A DNA stretch of 5,836 nt from an uncultured Collinsella sp. (GCA_900548495.1 URKT01000105.1:1-5836), one strand, 5' to 3'. Numbered from the stretch's first letter, positions 1 through 5,787 are shown. Made by a program: numbers and translations. The notes: generated by a model not told the origin, from the sequence alone.

Positions 1-10
1 GGTCACCATA

Positions 11-88
11 GATGATTATTCTGGGACGGGGATTAAAAAATCATTGTGTACCTAATGATTTTTTAATCCCCGTCCCAGAATAATCATC
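11..88. repeat. Perfect 35-bp inverted repeat (large palindrome) with 8-nt loop
   Basis: The arms at 11-45 and 54-88 are exact reverse complements over 35 bases, separated by the loop GTGTACCT (46-53). The arms carry a GGGACGGGG core flanked by AT-rich ends and are clearly more AT-rich than the coding DNA around them. The right arm contains the TGA stop (84-86, minus strand) of the neighbouring PLP-fold gene. No T-run follows the stem in either direction; the only T6/A6 tracts lie inside the arms. A classical intrinsic terminator is therefore a poor fit, although the transcript would fold into a very stable hairpin that could block 3' exonucleases. I infer a dispersed palindromic intergenic element (REP- or MITE-like). 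The inverted repeat itself is certain; its role is not. Confidence 0.9.
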
Positions 89-1091
89 GAAGGGCGTTGT
101 CTAGGGTGGCCGCTACAACCAGGGGGTTGTCGGTGCCGGCGAAGAGGCGGACGGTGCTCCCCTGTTTGCCGCTTGGGGCTGAAAGGCGCGTCGTTGCGCC
201 GCCGGCGAGCGATGTGCGAAACTCCCCGGGCAAAGCATCGAACAGCTCGCACGCACTACGCTCGATAAGATCAAATTCAACTGCCGGGCCAAAGCCGTGC
301 TCGAGGATTCCCGTTGCAGCCGCATGGTCGGGATGCGAGCTCAGCCCGGGATAGCACACGTTGCGCACCATCTCATTGGCGGCCAGATACTCGGCAAGCG
401 CACGTGCGCGGTCGAAATGCGCCTGCATGCGGGCATCGAGCGAGTCCAGCCCTCGCTCCAGCACGTCGGCCTCGTCAGCAGGCATATCAAGCTTGGCCAA
501 GCCACGGCCCTCAAGCAGGGCATGCGCGCACTCGGCAGCAGCATCCACACGATGGCGCTTGAGCTGCGAGCGCCCGACCGACGCCGCCACGAGCTTGCGC
601 GGCGCCTCACCGGCGCACACGCGGTCGAGTGCCTCGAGCGACAGCACGGCACCCAAACGCAAAGGATCGCAGCCAAAAGCCGACGCCACGGTGTTGTCCA
701 CAACCAGCAGCGCATGGGCCTCACGCGCCGCCCGACCCAGCGCACGCAGATCGGGCACACGCAGACCAAACCCGCCGATGGAGTTAACGAACCACCACAG
801 GTGCGGCCCCTCGGCATCAAACGAAGCATCAAAGCCCTCGGACGCAGCGGCAAACGCCTCGGCGGACGGCGAGCCCACCAGCGCGACATCGCAGCAATCA
901 AAGCCGCTCGCAAACGCATCGACAAAGTCGTCCGCAAAGGCCACCAGGCGGTCGCAGGGACGCACAATCCCCAGCTGCGACAGCCCTGCCGGCACATGCG
1001 GGGCCGCAAGCAACTGCGCCTCACGCGCGCCGGTCCTCAAAGCCCAAGCCTCTTCTAGCTGCTGTACGCCCACACGGCACCATCCCTTCAT
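84..1091 (-). CDS. Divergent Cys/Met-metabolism PLP-fold protein, probably lacking the catalytic lysine
   Basis: The product is 335 aa from the ATG at 1091. An in-frame TTG at 1097 lies in the T-tract of the preceding terminator and is unlikely. A GTG at 1073, with AAGGGA about 9 nt upstream, is a plausible alternative. The protein resembles fold-type I transsulfuration enzymes (cystathionine gamma-synthase, beta-lyase, methionine gamma-lyase), clearest in VVDNT (residues 130-134; Asp132 would contact the PLP ring nitrogen), YPGLSSHPDH and a C-terminal VRLFAGTDNP resembling the usual VRLSVGIED. Known members have the PLP-binding Lys 25 residues after that Asp, in an S-x-T-K motif; here the position is Arg157 and the motif is gone. 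The N-terminal arm of about 50 residues, with its Y-x-R motif, is also missing (family members are usually about 380-400 aa). The frame is otherwise intact. It may have a non-catalytic or altered role, or be an early-decay paralogue. The fold call is fairly safe; the substrate is unknown. Confidence 0.75.
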   Translation of the reverse strand: MKGWCRVGVQQLEEAWALRTGAREAQLLAAPHVPAGLSQLGIVRPCDRLVAFADDFVDAFASGFDCCDVALVGSPSAEAFAAASEGFDASFDAEGPHLWWFVNSIGGFGLRVPDLRALGRAAREAHALLVVDNTVASAFGCDPLRLGAVLSLEALDRVCAGEAPRKLVAASVGRSQLKRHRVDAAAECAHALLEGRGLAKLDMPADEADVLERGLDSLDARMQAHFDRARALAEYLAANEMVRNVCYPGLSSHPDHAAATGILEHGFGPAVEFDLIERSACELFDALPGEFRTSLAGGATTRLSAPSGKQGSTVRLFAGTDNPLVVAATLDNALR

Positions 1092-1095
1092 AAGC

Positions 1096-1131
1096 AAAAA
1101 CCCGCGATGCGGGTGTTCCCCGCATCGTGGG
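1096..1131 (-). terminator. Rho-independent terminator of the sucrose operon
   Basis: On the minus strand, 13-base arms (1131-1119 and 1113-1101) pair with a single mismatch around a 5-nt loop and are followed directly by TTTTT (1100-1096). The stem is GC-rich, with the form CCCACGATGCGGG / CCCGCATCGCGGG. It begins 38 bp past the stop codon of the sucrose-6-phosphate hydrolase and ends only 4 bp before the ATG of the next gene. It fits termination of the permease-hydrolase transcript and leaves almost no room for a separate promoter for the downstream gene. Confidence 0.88.
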
Positions 1132-1169
1132 CAACGGCTGCAGTATAGCGCCGATATGCGACGAATCGC

Positions 1170-2711
1170 CTAGATGATGAGCGTGTGATAGTTCACGCTC
1201 GCACCCGGAGCGTGAACTATCACGCCATAGGTCTCGGGATAGACGCGCGTCGAAAACACGAGCGCGCCATCGTTCACAAACACCTCGACCGACGAGACAT
1301 CGCCAACAATGCGCACGTTACGAACCTCGTCGACGGGCTCCCAGCGCACGGTACGACCGCAGCCGGCAGAAGTGCGACCCTCGTCGGTAAATCGCATCTC
1401 AAAACGCGTGGGCAGTTCGCCCTCGGCGGGCACAAACGCCAGCCTTAGCTCGCCATCAACGGTCGCGGTAAACGCGCCGCCGACACCGTCGACAACAACG
1501 TCAAAGCAGGTATCGCCGGCAACCTTCAACGAGCCCTCCCCCACACGCACCGAGGCATAATGGCGCTCGATCTCGCGCGCCGGCTGCTGCAGCACCACGC
1601 CGCCGGCACCGGTTGTAAGCTCACGCGGCACCGTCATACAGTGCTGCCAGCCACACGCCACGGTGGGCGTGTTGCCATAGGTCGGCTCATCGGGCATGCC
1701 CATCCAGCCGATCAGAATGTGGCGACCATCCTCGGCCGTGAACTCCTGCGGAGCATAGAAGTCAAAACCGGCGTCCCACAGGCGGAACTCACCCAGCCCA
1801 TAGGCATCGTCACCACCGGTAATGTCACCCGTTACAGGCATGTAGCCAGCGGCATACACATTGCCGCGGTCCCAACGGCCGCCCTCGAGCCCCTGGGGCG
1901 AGAAGGAAAGGAACTTCGCCGGCACACCGCCATCCGCCTCAAGCTCAAGGTATCCCGGGCACTCCCACATAAAGCCAAAGCGCTCGGGCGTAGACACACG
2001 GCTCTCGAGCTCCCAGCACAGCATATCGGCCGAGCCATACACCAGGATCTCGCCCACATCGCGCCCGGCACCCTCGCCGTGCATGGCGCAAAATCGACTA
2101 TCGACATGCGGCCCGTCCACGCGACGACGCGCGCCCAGCACCATGTGATAACGCCCATCATCATCGCGCCACACCTTGGGGTCACGCACGTGGCAGGTCA
2201 AATCCTCAGGATAATCCTCGGACGCCAGCACAACGCGCTTTTGACTGAACTCCCGACCGGCAAGGCCATCAACGCTCTCGACATAAACAGTATCGGCGCG
2301 GCGGCCGGTATTGACGTAGTCGTACGTGCCGTCCGCATCGGAAAGCTTAACGTTGCCTGTGTACAGTACGCGGATGCGGCCGTCCTCGGCAAGCGCGGAG
2401 CCAGAATACACGCCATGGCAGTCGAACGGCTCGTCGGGAAGCAGCGGCGCGCCAACATATTCCCAGTTCATAAGGTCGCGGCTTGTGGCATGGCCCCACA
2501 TCTTTACGCCGCCGTTCACATCAAACGGGGCATACTGGAAGTACGCGTGAAACACGCCACCCACCTGGCAGAGACCGTTGGGGTCATTGAGCCAACCCGC
2601 CGGCGGCATAATATGGAAGTGCTGGCCATACACGCCATGACCGCACTCAGAGGCGGCAGCGTCAACAGCGGCAACCAACTTTGCAAGGTCGCGACCAAGT
2701 GCATTAGACAT
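1170..2711 (-). CDS. scrB: Sucrose-6-phosphate hydrolase (GH32 beta-fructofuranosidase)
   Basis: This cytoplasmic enzyme would hydrolyse sucrose-6-phosphate, delivered by the PTS permease encoded just upstream, to glucose-6-phosphate and fructose. The 513-aa product has the three GH32 catalytic motifs in order: WLNDPNG (residues 40-46; nucleophile Asp43), RDPKVW (176-181; transition-state stabiliser Asp177) and WECPGY (249-254; acid/base Glu250). FSPQG, GRWDRGN and LIGWMGMPDE also fit the five-bladed propeller, and a C-terminal beta-sandwich occupies about residues 375-513. No signal peptide is visible, consistent with an intracellular PTS-linked enzyme rather than a secreted invertase or levanase. 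A segment around 197-219 looks like an extended loop. The ATG at 2711 has AGGA 8 nt upstream. The gene lies 107 bp behind the permease and shares its operators by inference. The last codons contain a striking 16-bp inverted repeat. A related beta-fructosidase specificity, such as short fructo-oligosaccharides, cannot be excluded. Confidence 0.93.
   Translation of the reverse strand: MSNALGRDLAKLVAAVDAAASECGHGVYGQHFHIMPPAGWLNDPNGLCQVGGVFHAYFQYAPFDVNGGVKMWGHATSRDLMNWEYVGAPLLPDEPFDCHGVYSGSALAEDGRIRVLYTGNVKLSDADGTYDYVNTGRRADTVYVESVDGLAGREFSQKRVVLASEDYPEDLTCHVRDPKVWRDDDGRYHMVLGARRRVDGPHVDSRFCAMHGEGAGRDVGEILVYGSADMLCWELESRVSTPERFGFMWECPGYLELEADGGVPAKFLSFSPQGLEGGRWDRGNVYAAGYMPVTGDITGGDDAYGLGEFRLWDAGFDFYAPQEFTAEDGRHILIGWMGMPDEPTYGNTPTVACGWQHCMTVPRELTTGAGGVVLQQPAREIERHYASVRVGEGSLKVAGDTCFDVVVDGVGGAFTATVDGELRLAFVPAEGELPTRFEMRFTDEGRTSAGCGRTVRWEPVDEVRNVRIVGDVSSVEVFVNDGALVFSTRVYPETYGVIVHAPGASVNYHTLII
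1185..1223. repeat. 16-bp perfect inverted repeat inside the 3' end of the hydrolase gene
   Basis: Arms at 1185-1200 (GTGATAGTTCACGCTC) and 1208-1223 are exact reverse complements around the 7-nt loop GCACCCG (1201-1207). The whole element is coding and specifies the C-terminal residues around VIVHAPGASVNYH, ending 12 bp before the stop codon. It has no T-tract, and a regular terminator follows about 50 bp further on. In mRNA it would make a second strong hairpin near the 3' end. The repeat is directly seen; origin by local inverted duplication or a role in transcript stability is inference. Confidence 0.85.
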
Positions 2712-2773
2712 ATCAAAGTCCTAACGGATCGAAAGTAACAAGGCACCAGAGATCGGCACCAGATACGGGAAAC

Positions 2774-2798
2774 GCCCGCGAGCATACAACCCGCGGGC
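2774..2798 (-). other. GC-rich hairpin in the permease-hydrolase gap (possible attenuator or mRNA stabiliser)
   Basis: GCCCGCG (2774-2780) and CGCGGGC (2792-2798) form a perfect 7-bp stem with an 11-nt loop, 20 bp after the permease stop and 63 bp before the hydrolase start. On the minus strand the stem is followed by GTTTCCC, which is too poor in T for a strong terminator. It may cause partial termination or protect the 3' end of the permease message, giving unequal expression of the two genes. The pairing is seen; the function is inferred. Confidence 0.4.
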
Positions 2799-2818
2799 AT
2801 CCCCTCAACCAAAGTCTC

Positions 2819-4219
2819 CTACGCCTGCTCGGAAGCCTTGGGCTCGTCCTTGTACAGGACAAACGAGATAGCAAAGGAAACCAGCGCGGCGACCGCAAAC
2901 ATGATCGCGTACTGCACGGGTTGGGCCAGGCACAGCAGGATACCGAAGATACCGGTAACGCCCGTGCCGGAGGCAGCCAGCGAAGTGAGCGCACAGACCA
3001 GGGCACCGCAACCGCCGCCGATGCAGCCGGCGATGAAGGGCTTAAAGAAGCGCAGGTTCACACCAAAGATGGCAGGCTCGGTAATGCCCATGAAGGCGGA
3101 CAGGGCCGAAGGAAGCGCCAGACCCTTGATCTTGGCATCGCGGGTCTTAAAGGCAACGGCGAGTGCGGCGCCACCCTGAGCGATGTTGGCAGCACTGGCG
3201 ATGGGCAGCCAGTAGGTCACGCCGTACTGGGCAAGCTGGCCCAGGTCGATGGCTGTGTACATCTGGTGGATACCGGTAACGACCGTGGGAGCATAGAACA
3301 GGCCGACGATAAAGGAACCGATGCCGAAGGGCAGGGTCAGCAGGGTCTGGATCAGACCGAGGATGGCGTTCTCGGCCCAGACAAAGATGGGGCCGACGGC
3401 AACGAGCGTCACGAGCACGGTCACGAACACCGAGACAAGCGGGGTCACAAAGAGATCGAACATCTCGGGGACAACCTTGTGGAGACGCTTCTCGAGGAAG
3501 GCGAGAATGGCGCAGGCGATAACGATGGGGATAACGTGGCCCTGATAACCGACCCACTCAAAGCTGTACACGCCGGGGATGACGGTGACCATGGTCTGCA
3601 CGCCCTCGGAGGCAACCGTGTAGGCGCTCTGCAGCGAGGAGTTGATGAACGCACCGCCGACGACGGCGCCCAGGTACGGGTTGGCGCCAAAGGCCTTAGC
3701 CGCGGAGTAACCGATCAGGATCTGCAGAATGCCAAAAGACGTGCCCGAGACCAGGTCGGCAATCTTATAAATAAAGTTATTGGTGTCGAGCGCGATAAAG
3801 CCGTTGGAGGCCATAAAGTTGAGGGCGCTCATAATGCCCAGCAGCAGGCCCGAAGCCACGATGGCGGGGATGATGGGGACAAAGACGTCGCCGAGCACCT
3901 TAATGGCACGCATAAAGATGTTCTGCTGCTGCGCCGCTGCCTCCTTGACCTCGGCCTTCGTGGCAGCCTCGACGCCACTGAGCGCGATGAACTCCTCGTA
4001 GACCTTGTTGACGGTGCCAGTGCCAAAAATAATCTGGAGCTGGCCCTGGGCCTCAAAGACGCCCTTGGCGCCATCGACATTCTCGATGGCCTCCTTGTCG
4101 ACCTTGGAATCATCGGCAATCACCAAGCGCAGACGCGTGGCGCAATGCGCGGCAGAGACGACGTTGTCGGCGCCACCGATATTGTCGAGCACCTCTTGGG
4201 CTGATTTGCGGTAGTCCAT
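2819..4219 (-). CDS. scrA: PTS sucrose-type permease, EIIBC components
   Basis: This inner-membrane permease would take up and phosphorylate sucrose. From the ATG at 4219 it is 466 aa. An upstream in-frame ATG at 4252 gives 477 aa but lies in the leader; the chosen start sits behind GGAGGAAAGGGAAG. The EIIB domain (about 1-85) has the phosphorylation site in HCATRLR (25-31; Cys26). After a linker ending at QQQN, the EIIC domain (from about 103) has FVPIIPAIVASGLL (113-126), many hydrophobic segments, the GIHQMYTAIDL motif (His318) and the signature GITEPAIFG (378-386; Glu381), all typical of the glucose-sucrose PTS superfamily. No EIIA domain follows, so a phosphodonor such as a glucose-type EIIA must act in trans. 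Sucrose specificity rests on the family look and on the adjacent GH32 hydrolase; trehalose or another glucoside is less likely. Twin operators lie just upstream. Confidence 0.92.
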   Translation of the reverse strand: MDYRKSAQEVLDNIGGADNVVSAAHCATRLRLVIADDSKVDKEAIENVDGAKGVFEAQGQLQIIFGTGTVNKVYEEFIALSGVEAATKAEVKEAAAQQQNIFMRAIKVLGDVFVPIIPAIVASGLLLGIMSALNFMASNGFIALDTNNFIYKIADLVSGTSFGILQILIGYSAAKAFGANPYLGAVVGGAFINSSLQSAYTVASEGVQTMVTVIPGVYSFEWVGYQGHVIPIVIACAILAFLEKRLHKVVPEMFDLFVTPLVSVFVTVLVTLVAVGPIFVWAENAILGLIQTLLTLPFGIGSFIVGLFYAPTVVTGIHQMYTAIDLGQLAQYGVTYWLPIASAANIAQGGAALAVAFKTRDAKIKGLALPSALSAFMGITEPAIFGVNLRFFKPFIAGCIGGGCGALVCALTSLAASGTGVTGIFGILLCLAQPVQYAIMFAVAALVSFAISFVLYKDEPKASEQA

Positions 4220-4275
4220 GACTTCCCTTTCCTCCAACGGGCGCATGTGCACCCGACCACCTTTGACACTTACAC

Positions 4276-4289
4276 TGTAATCGTTTTCA
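4276..4289 (-). promoter_or_regulatory. LacI-family operator, copy 1 (permease-proximal)
   Basis: On the minus strand this reads TGAAAACGATTACA, a near-palindrome with the central CG of LacI/GalR-family sites. It also fits the catabolite-responsive consensus TGWAANCGNTNWCA when read on the plus strand. It is identical to the copy at 4302-4315, and the identity extends one base further (4275-4289 and 4301-4315). It lies 56 bp upstream of the permease ATG. I infer binding by the repressor encoded just upstream, though a CcpA-like paralogue is possible. Confidence 0.78.
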
Positions 4290-4301
4290 GTTTCATATCT
4301 C

Positions 4302-4315
4302 TGTAATCGTTTTCA
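4302..4315 (-). promoter_or_regulatory. LacI-family operator, copy 2 (permease-distal)
   Basis: This is an exact repeat of TGAAAACGATTACA, in the same orientation, 26 bp from copy 1 centre to centre. That is about two and a half helical turns, so two dimers would sit on nearly opposite faces of the DNA. Exact duplication of a 14-bp operator in an otherwise non-repetitive gap supports a real regulatory function. Confidence 0.78.
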
Positions 4316-4380
4316 TAGTAGGGTGAACGGTAGGAAAAAGCCGGCGAAAGGTAGTTTTAAGGCAAAACAGGAGGTCTCAG

Positions 4381-4405
4381 AGGCGGGCAGACGTGCCCAA
4401 AGCCT
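4381..4405 (-). other. Interrupted hairpin at the regulator stop codon, possible weak terminator
   Basis: On the minus strand AGGC-TTT-GGGCA pairs with TGCCC-GCCT around the loop CGTC, leaving a 3-base bulge. The structure overlaps the TAG stop of the regulator. A TTTT run follows only about 11 nt after the stem, so termination here would be inefficient. It may separate regulator and permease transcripts partly. Support is weak. Confidence 0.3.
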
Positions 4406-5384
4406 AGACATTCATAAGCTGATGGCCGAGCTTGAGCGTCTTGAGACCGTTCTCCCCCTCCGCGCCATCGAGCGTGTTAAGCAACATATTGGTCGCCTCG
4501 ACGCCACTGGTCAGGTAGCCGTAATGCACGGTGGGAATGCCGCCCGTCAGCGCGCGCAAAAACGCGTTGTCGCCGAAACCGCTCACGCGGTGCATGCCCT
4601 CGCCCATGCCGCGAACCTCATCGATGGCACGCAGCGCGCCCGCCGCCATGGTGTCGGTCGCGCAGGCGATAAACGAAACATCGGGAGCGACGGAAAGCAG
4701 CTCACGCGCCGCACCATAGCCCGAGTCGAGCGTAAACGAGCCCAGGCGAATCAAGGCGGAATCGAGCGGGTTGCCCGCAGCGCGCAGGCCGGCCTCAAAA
4801 CCGCGACGGCGGTCATAACCGGCCGCGCGGTCCTCTTCGGTAACTCCAATATAGGCAATCTTGCCGTCCACGCGACCCGCAAGCGCATGACCCAGCTCAA
4901 AGGCGGCCTCGTAATCGTCATGATAGACGCACGCCGCGCCCTCGACATGTTGGCCGATCAACACAATGGGCACGCGGCACGATTCAATCGCGCGACAGTG
5001 CTCGTCGGTGATCATGGTTGCCACCAGCACAATGCCATCGACCGGGTGGTTTTGGAATAAATCGAGGTATTCGAGCTCGCGATCGGCCGCGTTGTCGGTA
5101 TTGGCAAGCAGCATCTGGTAGCCACGACGACCGAGCACCTGGCCAATACCGGCGGTAATGCGGCTCACGGATTCCGAGTTGATCTTGGGCACGATAACGC
5201 CGATGAGCTTGGTGGAGCCGGTGCGCAGCGCGCGAGCCTGGCTGGATCGCACGTATCCGGTCAGCTCAATCGCCTGCTTAATGCGCTCGGCTTTGTCCGC
5301 CGAGATATATCCACCGTTGAGGTAGCGCGAGACGGCGGCGCTCGAAACGCCTGCCAGCTCGGCCACATCTTTCATCTTTACCAC
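4404..5384 (-). CDS. scrR: LacI/GalR-family transcriptional repressor of the sucrose operon
   Basis: This is a DNA-binding repressor with an N-terminal helix-turn-helix, MKDVAELAGVSSAAVSRYLN (residues 4-23), a hinge region to about residue 55, then a periplasmic-binding-protein-like effector domain beginning near LIGVIVPKIN. I chose the GTG at 5384 (326 aa) because AGGGG lies 5 nt upstream and the product then begins just before the helix-turn-helix, as in typical family members. The longest frame (ATG at 5417, 337 aa) would place its first codons on the operator and at a likely -10 element. An ATG at 5375 is a further option. The gene precedes the permease gene with the same orientation, and matching operators lie before both, indicating autoregulation and control of the sucrose genes. 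The inducer is not visible from sequence; fructose or a sugar phosphate would be usual guesses. The gene symbol is assigned from context. Confidence 0.88.
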   Translation of the reverse strand: MVKMKDVAELAGVSSAAVSRYLNGGYISADKAERIKQAIELTGYVRSSQARALRTGSTKLIGVIVPKINSESVSRITAGIGQVLGRRGYQMLLANTDNAADRELEYLDLFQNHPVDGIVLVATMITDEHCRAIESCRVPIVLIGQHVEGAACVYHDDYEAAFELGHALAGRVDGKIAYIGVTEEDRAAGYDRRRGFEAGLRAAGNPLDSALIRLGSFTLDSGYGAARELLSVAPDVSFIACATDTMAAGALRAIDEVRGMGEGMHRVSGFGDNAFLRALTGGIPTVHYGYLTSGVEATNMLLNTLDGAEGENGLKTLKLGHQLMNV

Positions 5385-5399
5385 GAGCACCCCTGTCAT

Positions 5400-5413
5400 T
5401 GAAATCGCTTTCA
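5400..5413 (-). promoter_or_regulatory. LacI-family operator at the repressor promoter
   Basis: The minus strand reads TGAAAGCGATTTCA, matching the two permease operators at 11 of 14 positions including the TGAAA arm and central CG; its outer five bases on each side are perfectly symmetrical. It sits 2 bp downstream of a -10-like TATCAT (5421-5416), where a bound repressor would block transcription start. This fits autoregulation of the repressor gene. Confidence 0.75.
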
Positions 5414-5415
5414 CC

Positions 5416-5421
5416 ATGATA
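5416..5421 (-). promoter_or_regulatory. Probable -10 element of the repressor gene
   Basis: TATCAT on the minus strand differs from the TATAAT consensus at one base. A start about 7 nt downstream would fall inside the operator and leave a short leader with AGGGG before the GTG at 5384. No good -35 hexamer is seen 16-19 bp upstream, where a hairpin lies instead, so the promoter would be weak or otherwise aided. Confidence 0.45.
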
Positions 5422-5430
5422 CCTGTTCGT

Positions 5431-5454
5431 TCCGGCGTTCTGACGAACGCCGGA
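5431..5454. other. Perfect 10-bp hairpin between the DUF4956-like gene and the repressor gene
   Basis: TCCGGCGTTC (5431-5440) and GAACGCCGGA (5445-5454) pair perfectly around the tetraloop TGAC. It lies 43 bp past the stop of the upstream gene. There is no T-run on either side (ACGAAC follows on the minus strand), so it is not a canonical intrinsic terminator. It may still end or protect the upstream transcript, or serve as a site in the repressor promoter. Confidence 0.5.
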
Positions 5455-5496
5455 CTACTCGACGCCGCGCGGGCATCTGCTGGGCGATCTGCCGCT

Positions 5497-5787
5497 CTAA
5501 CCGTGATATTCGCCGTTGTATTGGATCAACGTCAGATCTTCAACGCCGTCGAGCGCGCGAATGGCATCCGCATAGGGCATGTCAACGCCGTCCGAGAACA
5601 CCTCCACGGCCATCTCGACCTTGTCGCCGCGCATGGTCTTGGACTTCACCGTAAACTTGGTGCGCCCAAATGCACGCACGATATCGTCGCCGGCGGTCTG
5701 GCCCGTGTAGTGGATGACCATCATGTACACGCGCGCCTTGTCCTGGTGGCTCGCAAAGCCGGCAATCATCACCACGATCACCACCGC
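5497..5787 (-). CDS. DUF4956-like membrane protein, C-terminal 96 residues only (5' end missing)
   Basis: Ninety-six genuine codons remain before the TAG stop at 5497-5499. They start in a hydrophobic run (AVVIVVMIAGF), the end of a membrane helix, followed by a soluble domain: DKARVYMMVIHYTG, then an alternating strand pattern, then the tail VEDLTLIQYNGEYHG. The charged stretch after the last helix and the YNG-x-Y ending recall DUF4956 proteins, which have about four membrane helices followed by a small ferredoxin-like domain and often neighbour VTC-type polyphosphate polymerase genes. No such neighbour is visible here. The frame stays open for 12 more codons to the right, but those are adapter sequence (MSRGLGDVYKRQ when translated), so the apparent ATG start is false. 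The family call is from recall; the molecular function is unknown. Confidence 0.65.
   Translation of the reverse strand, partial: AVVIVVMIAGFASHQDKARVYMMVIHYTGQTAGDDIVRAFGRTKFTVKSKTMRGDKVEMAVEVFSDGVDMPYADAIRALDGVEDLTLIQYNGEYHG

Larger units (their letters stand above)
4220..4330 (-). promoter_or_regulatory. Promoter and leader region of the sucrose operon
   Basis: The gap between the regulator stop (4404) and the permease start (4219) holds two copies of a LacI-type operator and an AT-rich stretch unlike the coding DNA around it, so the operon promoter should lie here. Possible -10 elements on the minus strand are TACTAT (4320-4315) and TATGAA (4297-4292), but neither has a convincing -35 at proper spacing, so I do not fix the hexamers. 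The leader carries a short GGGTGC/GCGCCC hairpin (4254-4239) just before a strong GGAGG ribosome site (4236-4232 region). Confidence 0.6.

Noticed and set aside
11..88. The edge palindrome as an intrinsic terminator of the PLP-fold gene
   Set aside because: No T-run follows the stem on either strand, and the A6/T6 runs are inside the arms, so the structure does not fit the usual form.
297..1173. Long plus-strand open frames opposite the PLP-fold gene
   Set aside because: They are antisense to a coherent protein family, their translations are low-complexity Arg/Ala/Ser-rich, and GC-rich codon use on the minus strand produces such stop-free shadows.
1560..2738. 392-aa plus-strand frame opposite the hydrolase gene
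   Set aside because: It is fully antisense to a gene with all GH32 catalytic motifs, has no recognisable domain or ribosome site, and has shadow-like His/Arg/Ala composition.
2921..4204. 427-aa plus-strand frame opposite the permease gene
   Set aside because: The Gly/Asp/Val/Glu-rich translation is the mirror of a membrane-protein gene. No family is recognised and it has no promoter or ribosome site.
4263..4268. Consensus TTGACA on the plus strand near the operators
   Set aside because: No -10 hexamer lies 16-18 bp downstream, and a transcript in that direction would run antisense through the repressor gene. It is probably chance.
4323..5060. 245-aa plus-strand frame opposite the repressor gene
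   Set aside because: It is a shadow of the LacI-family gene, and its start lies in the intergenic region without a convincing ribosome site.
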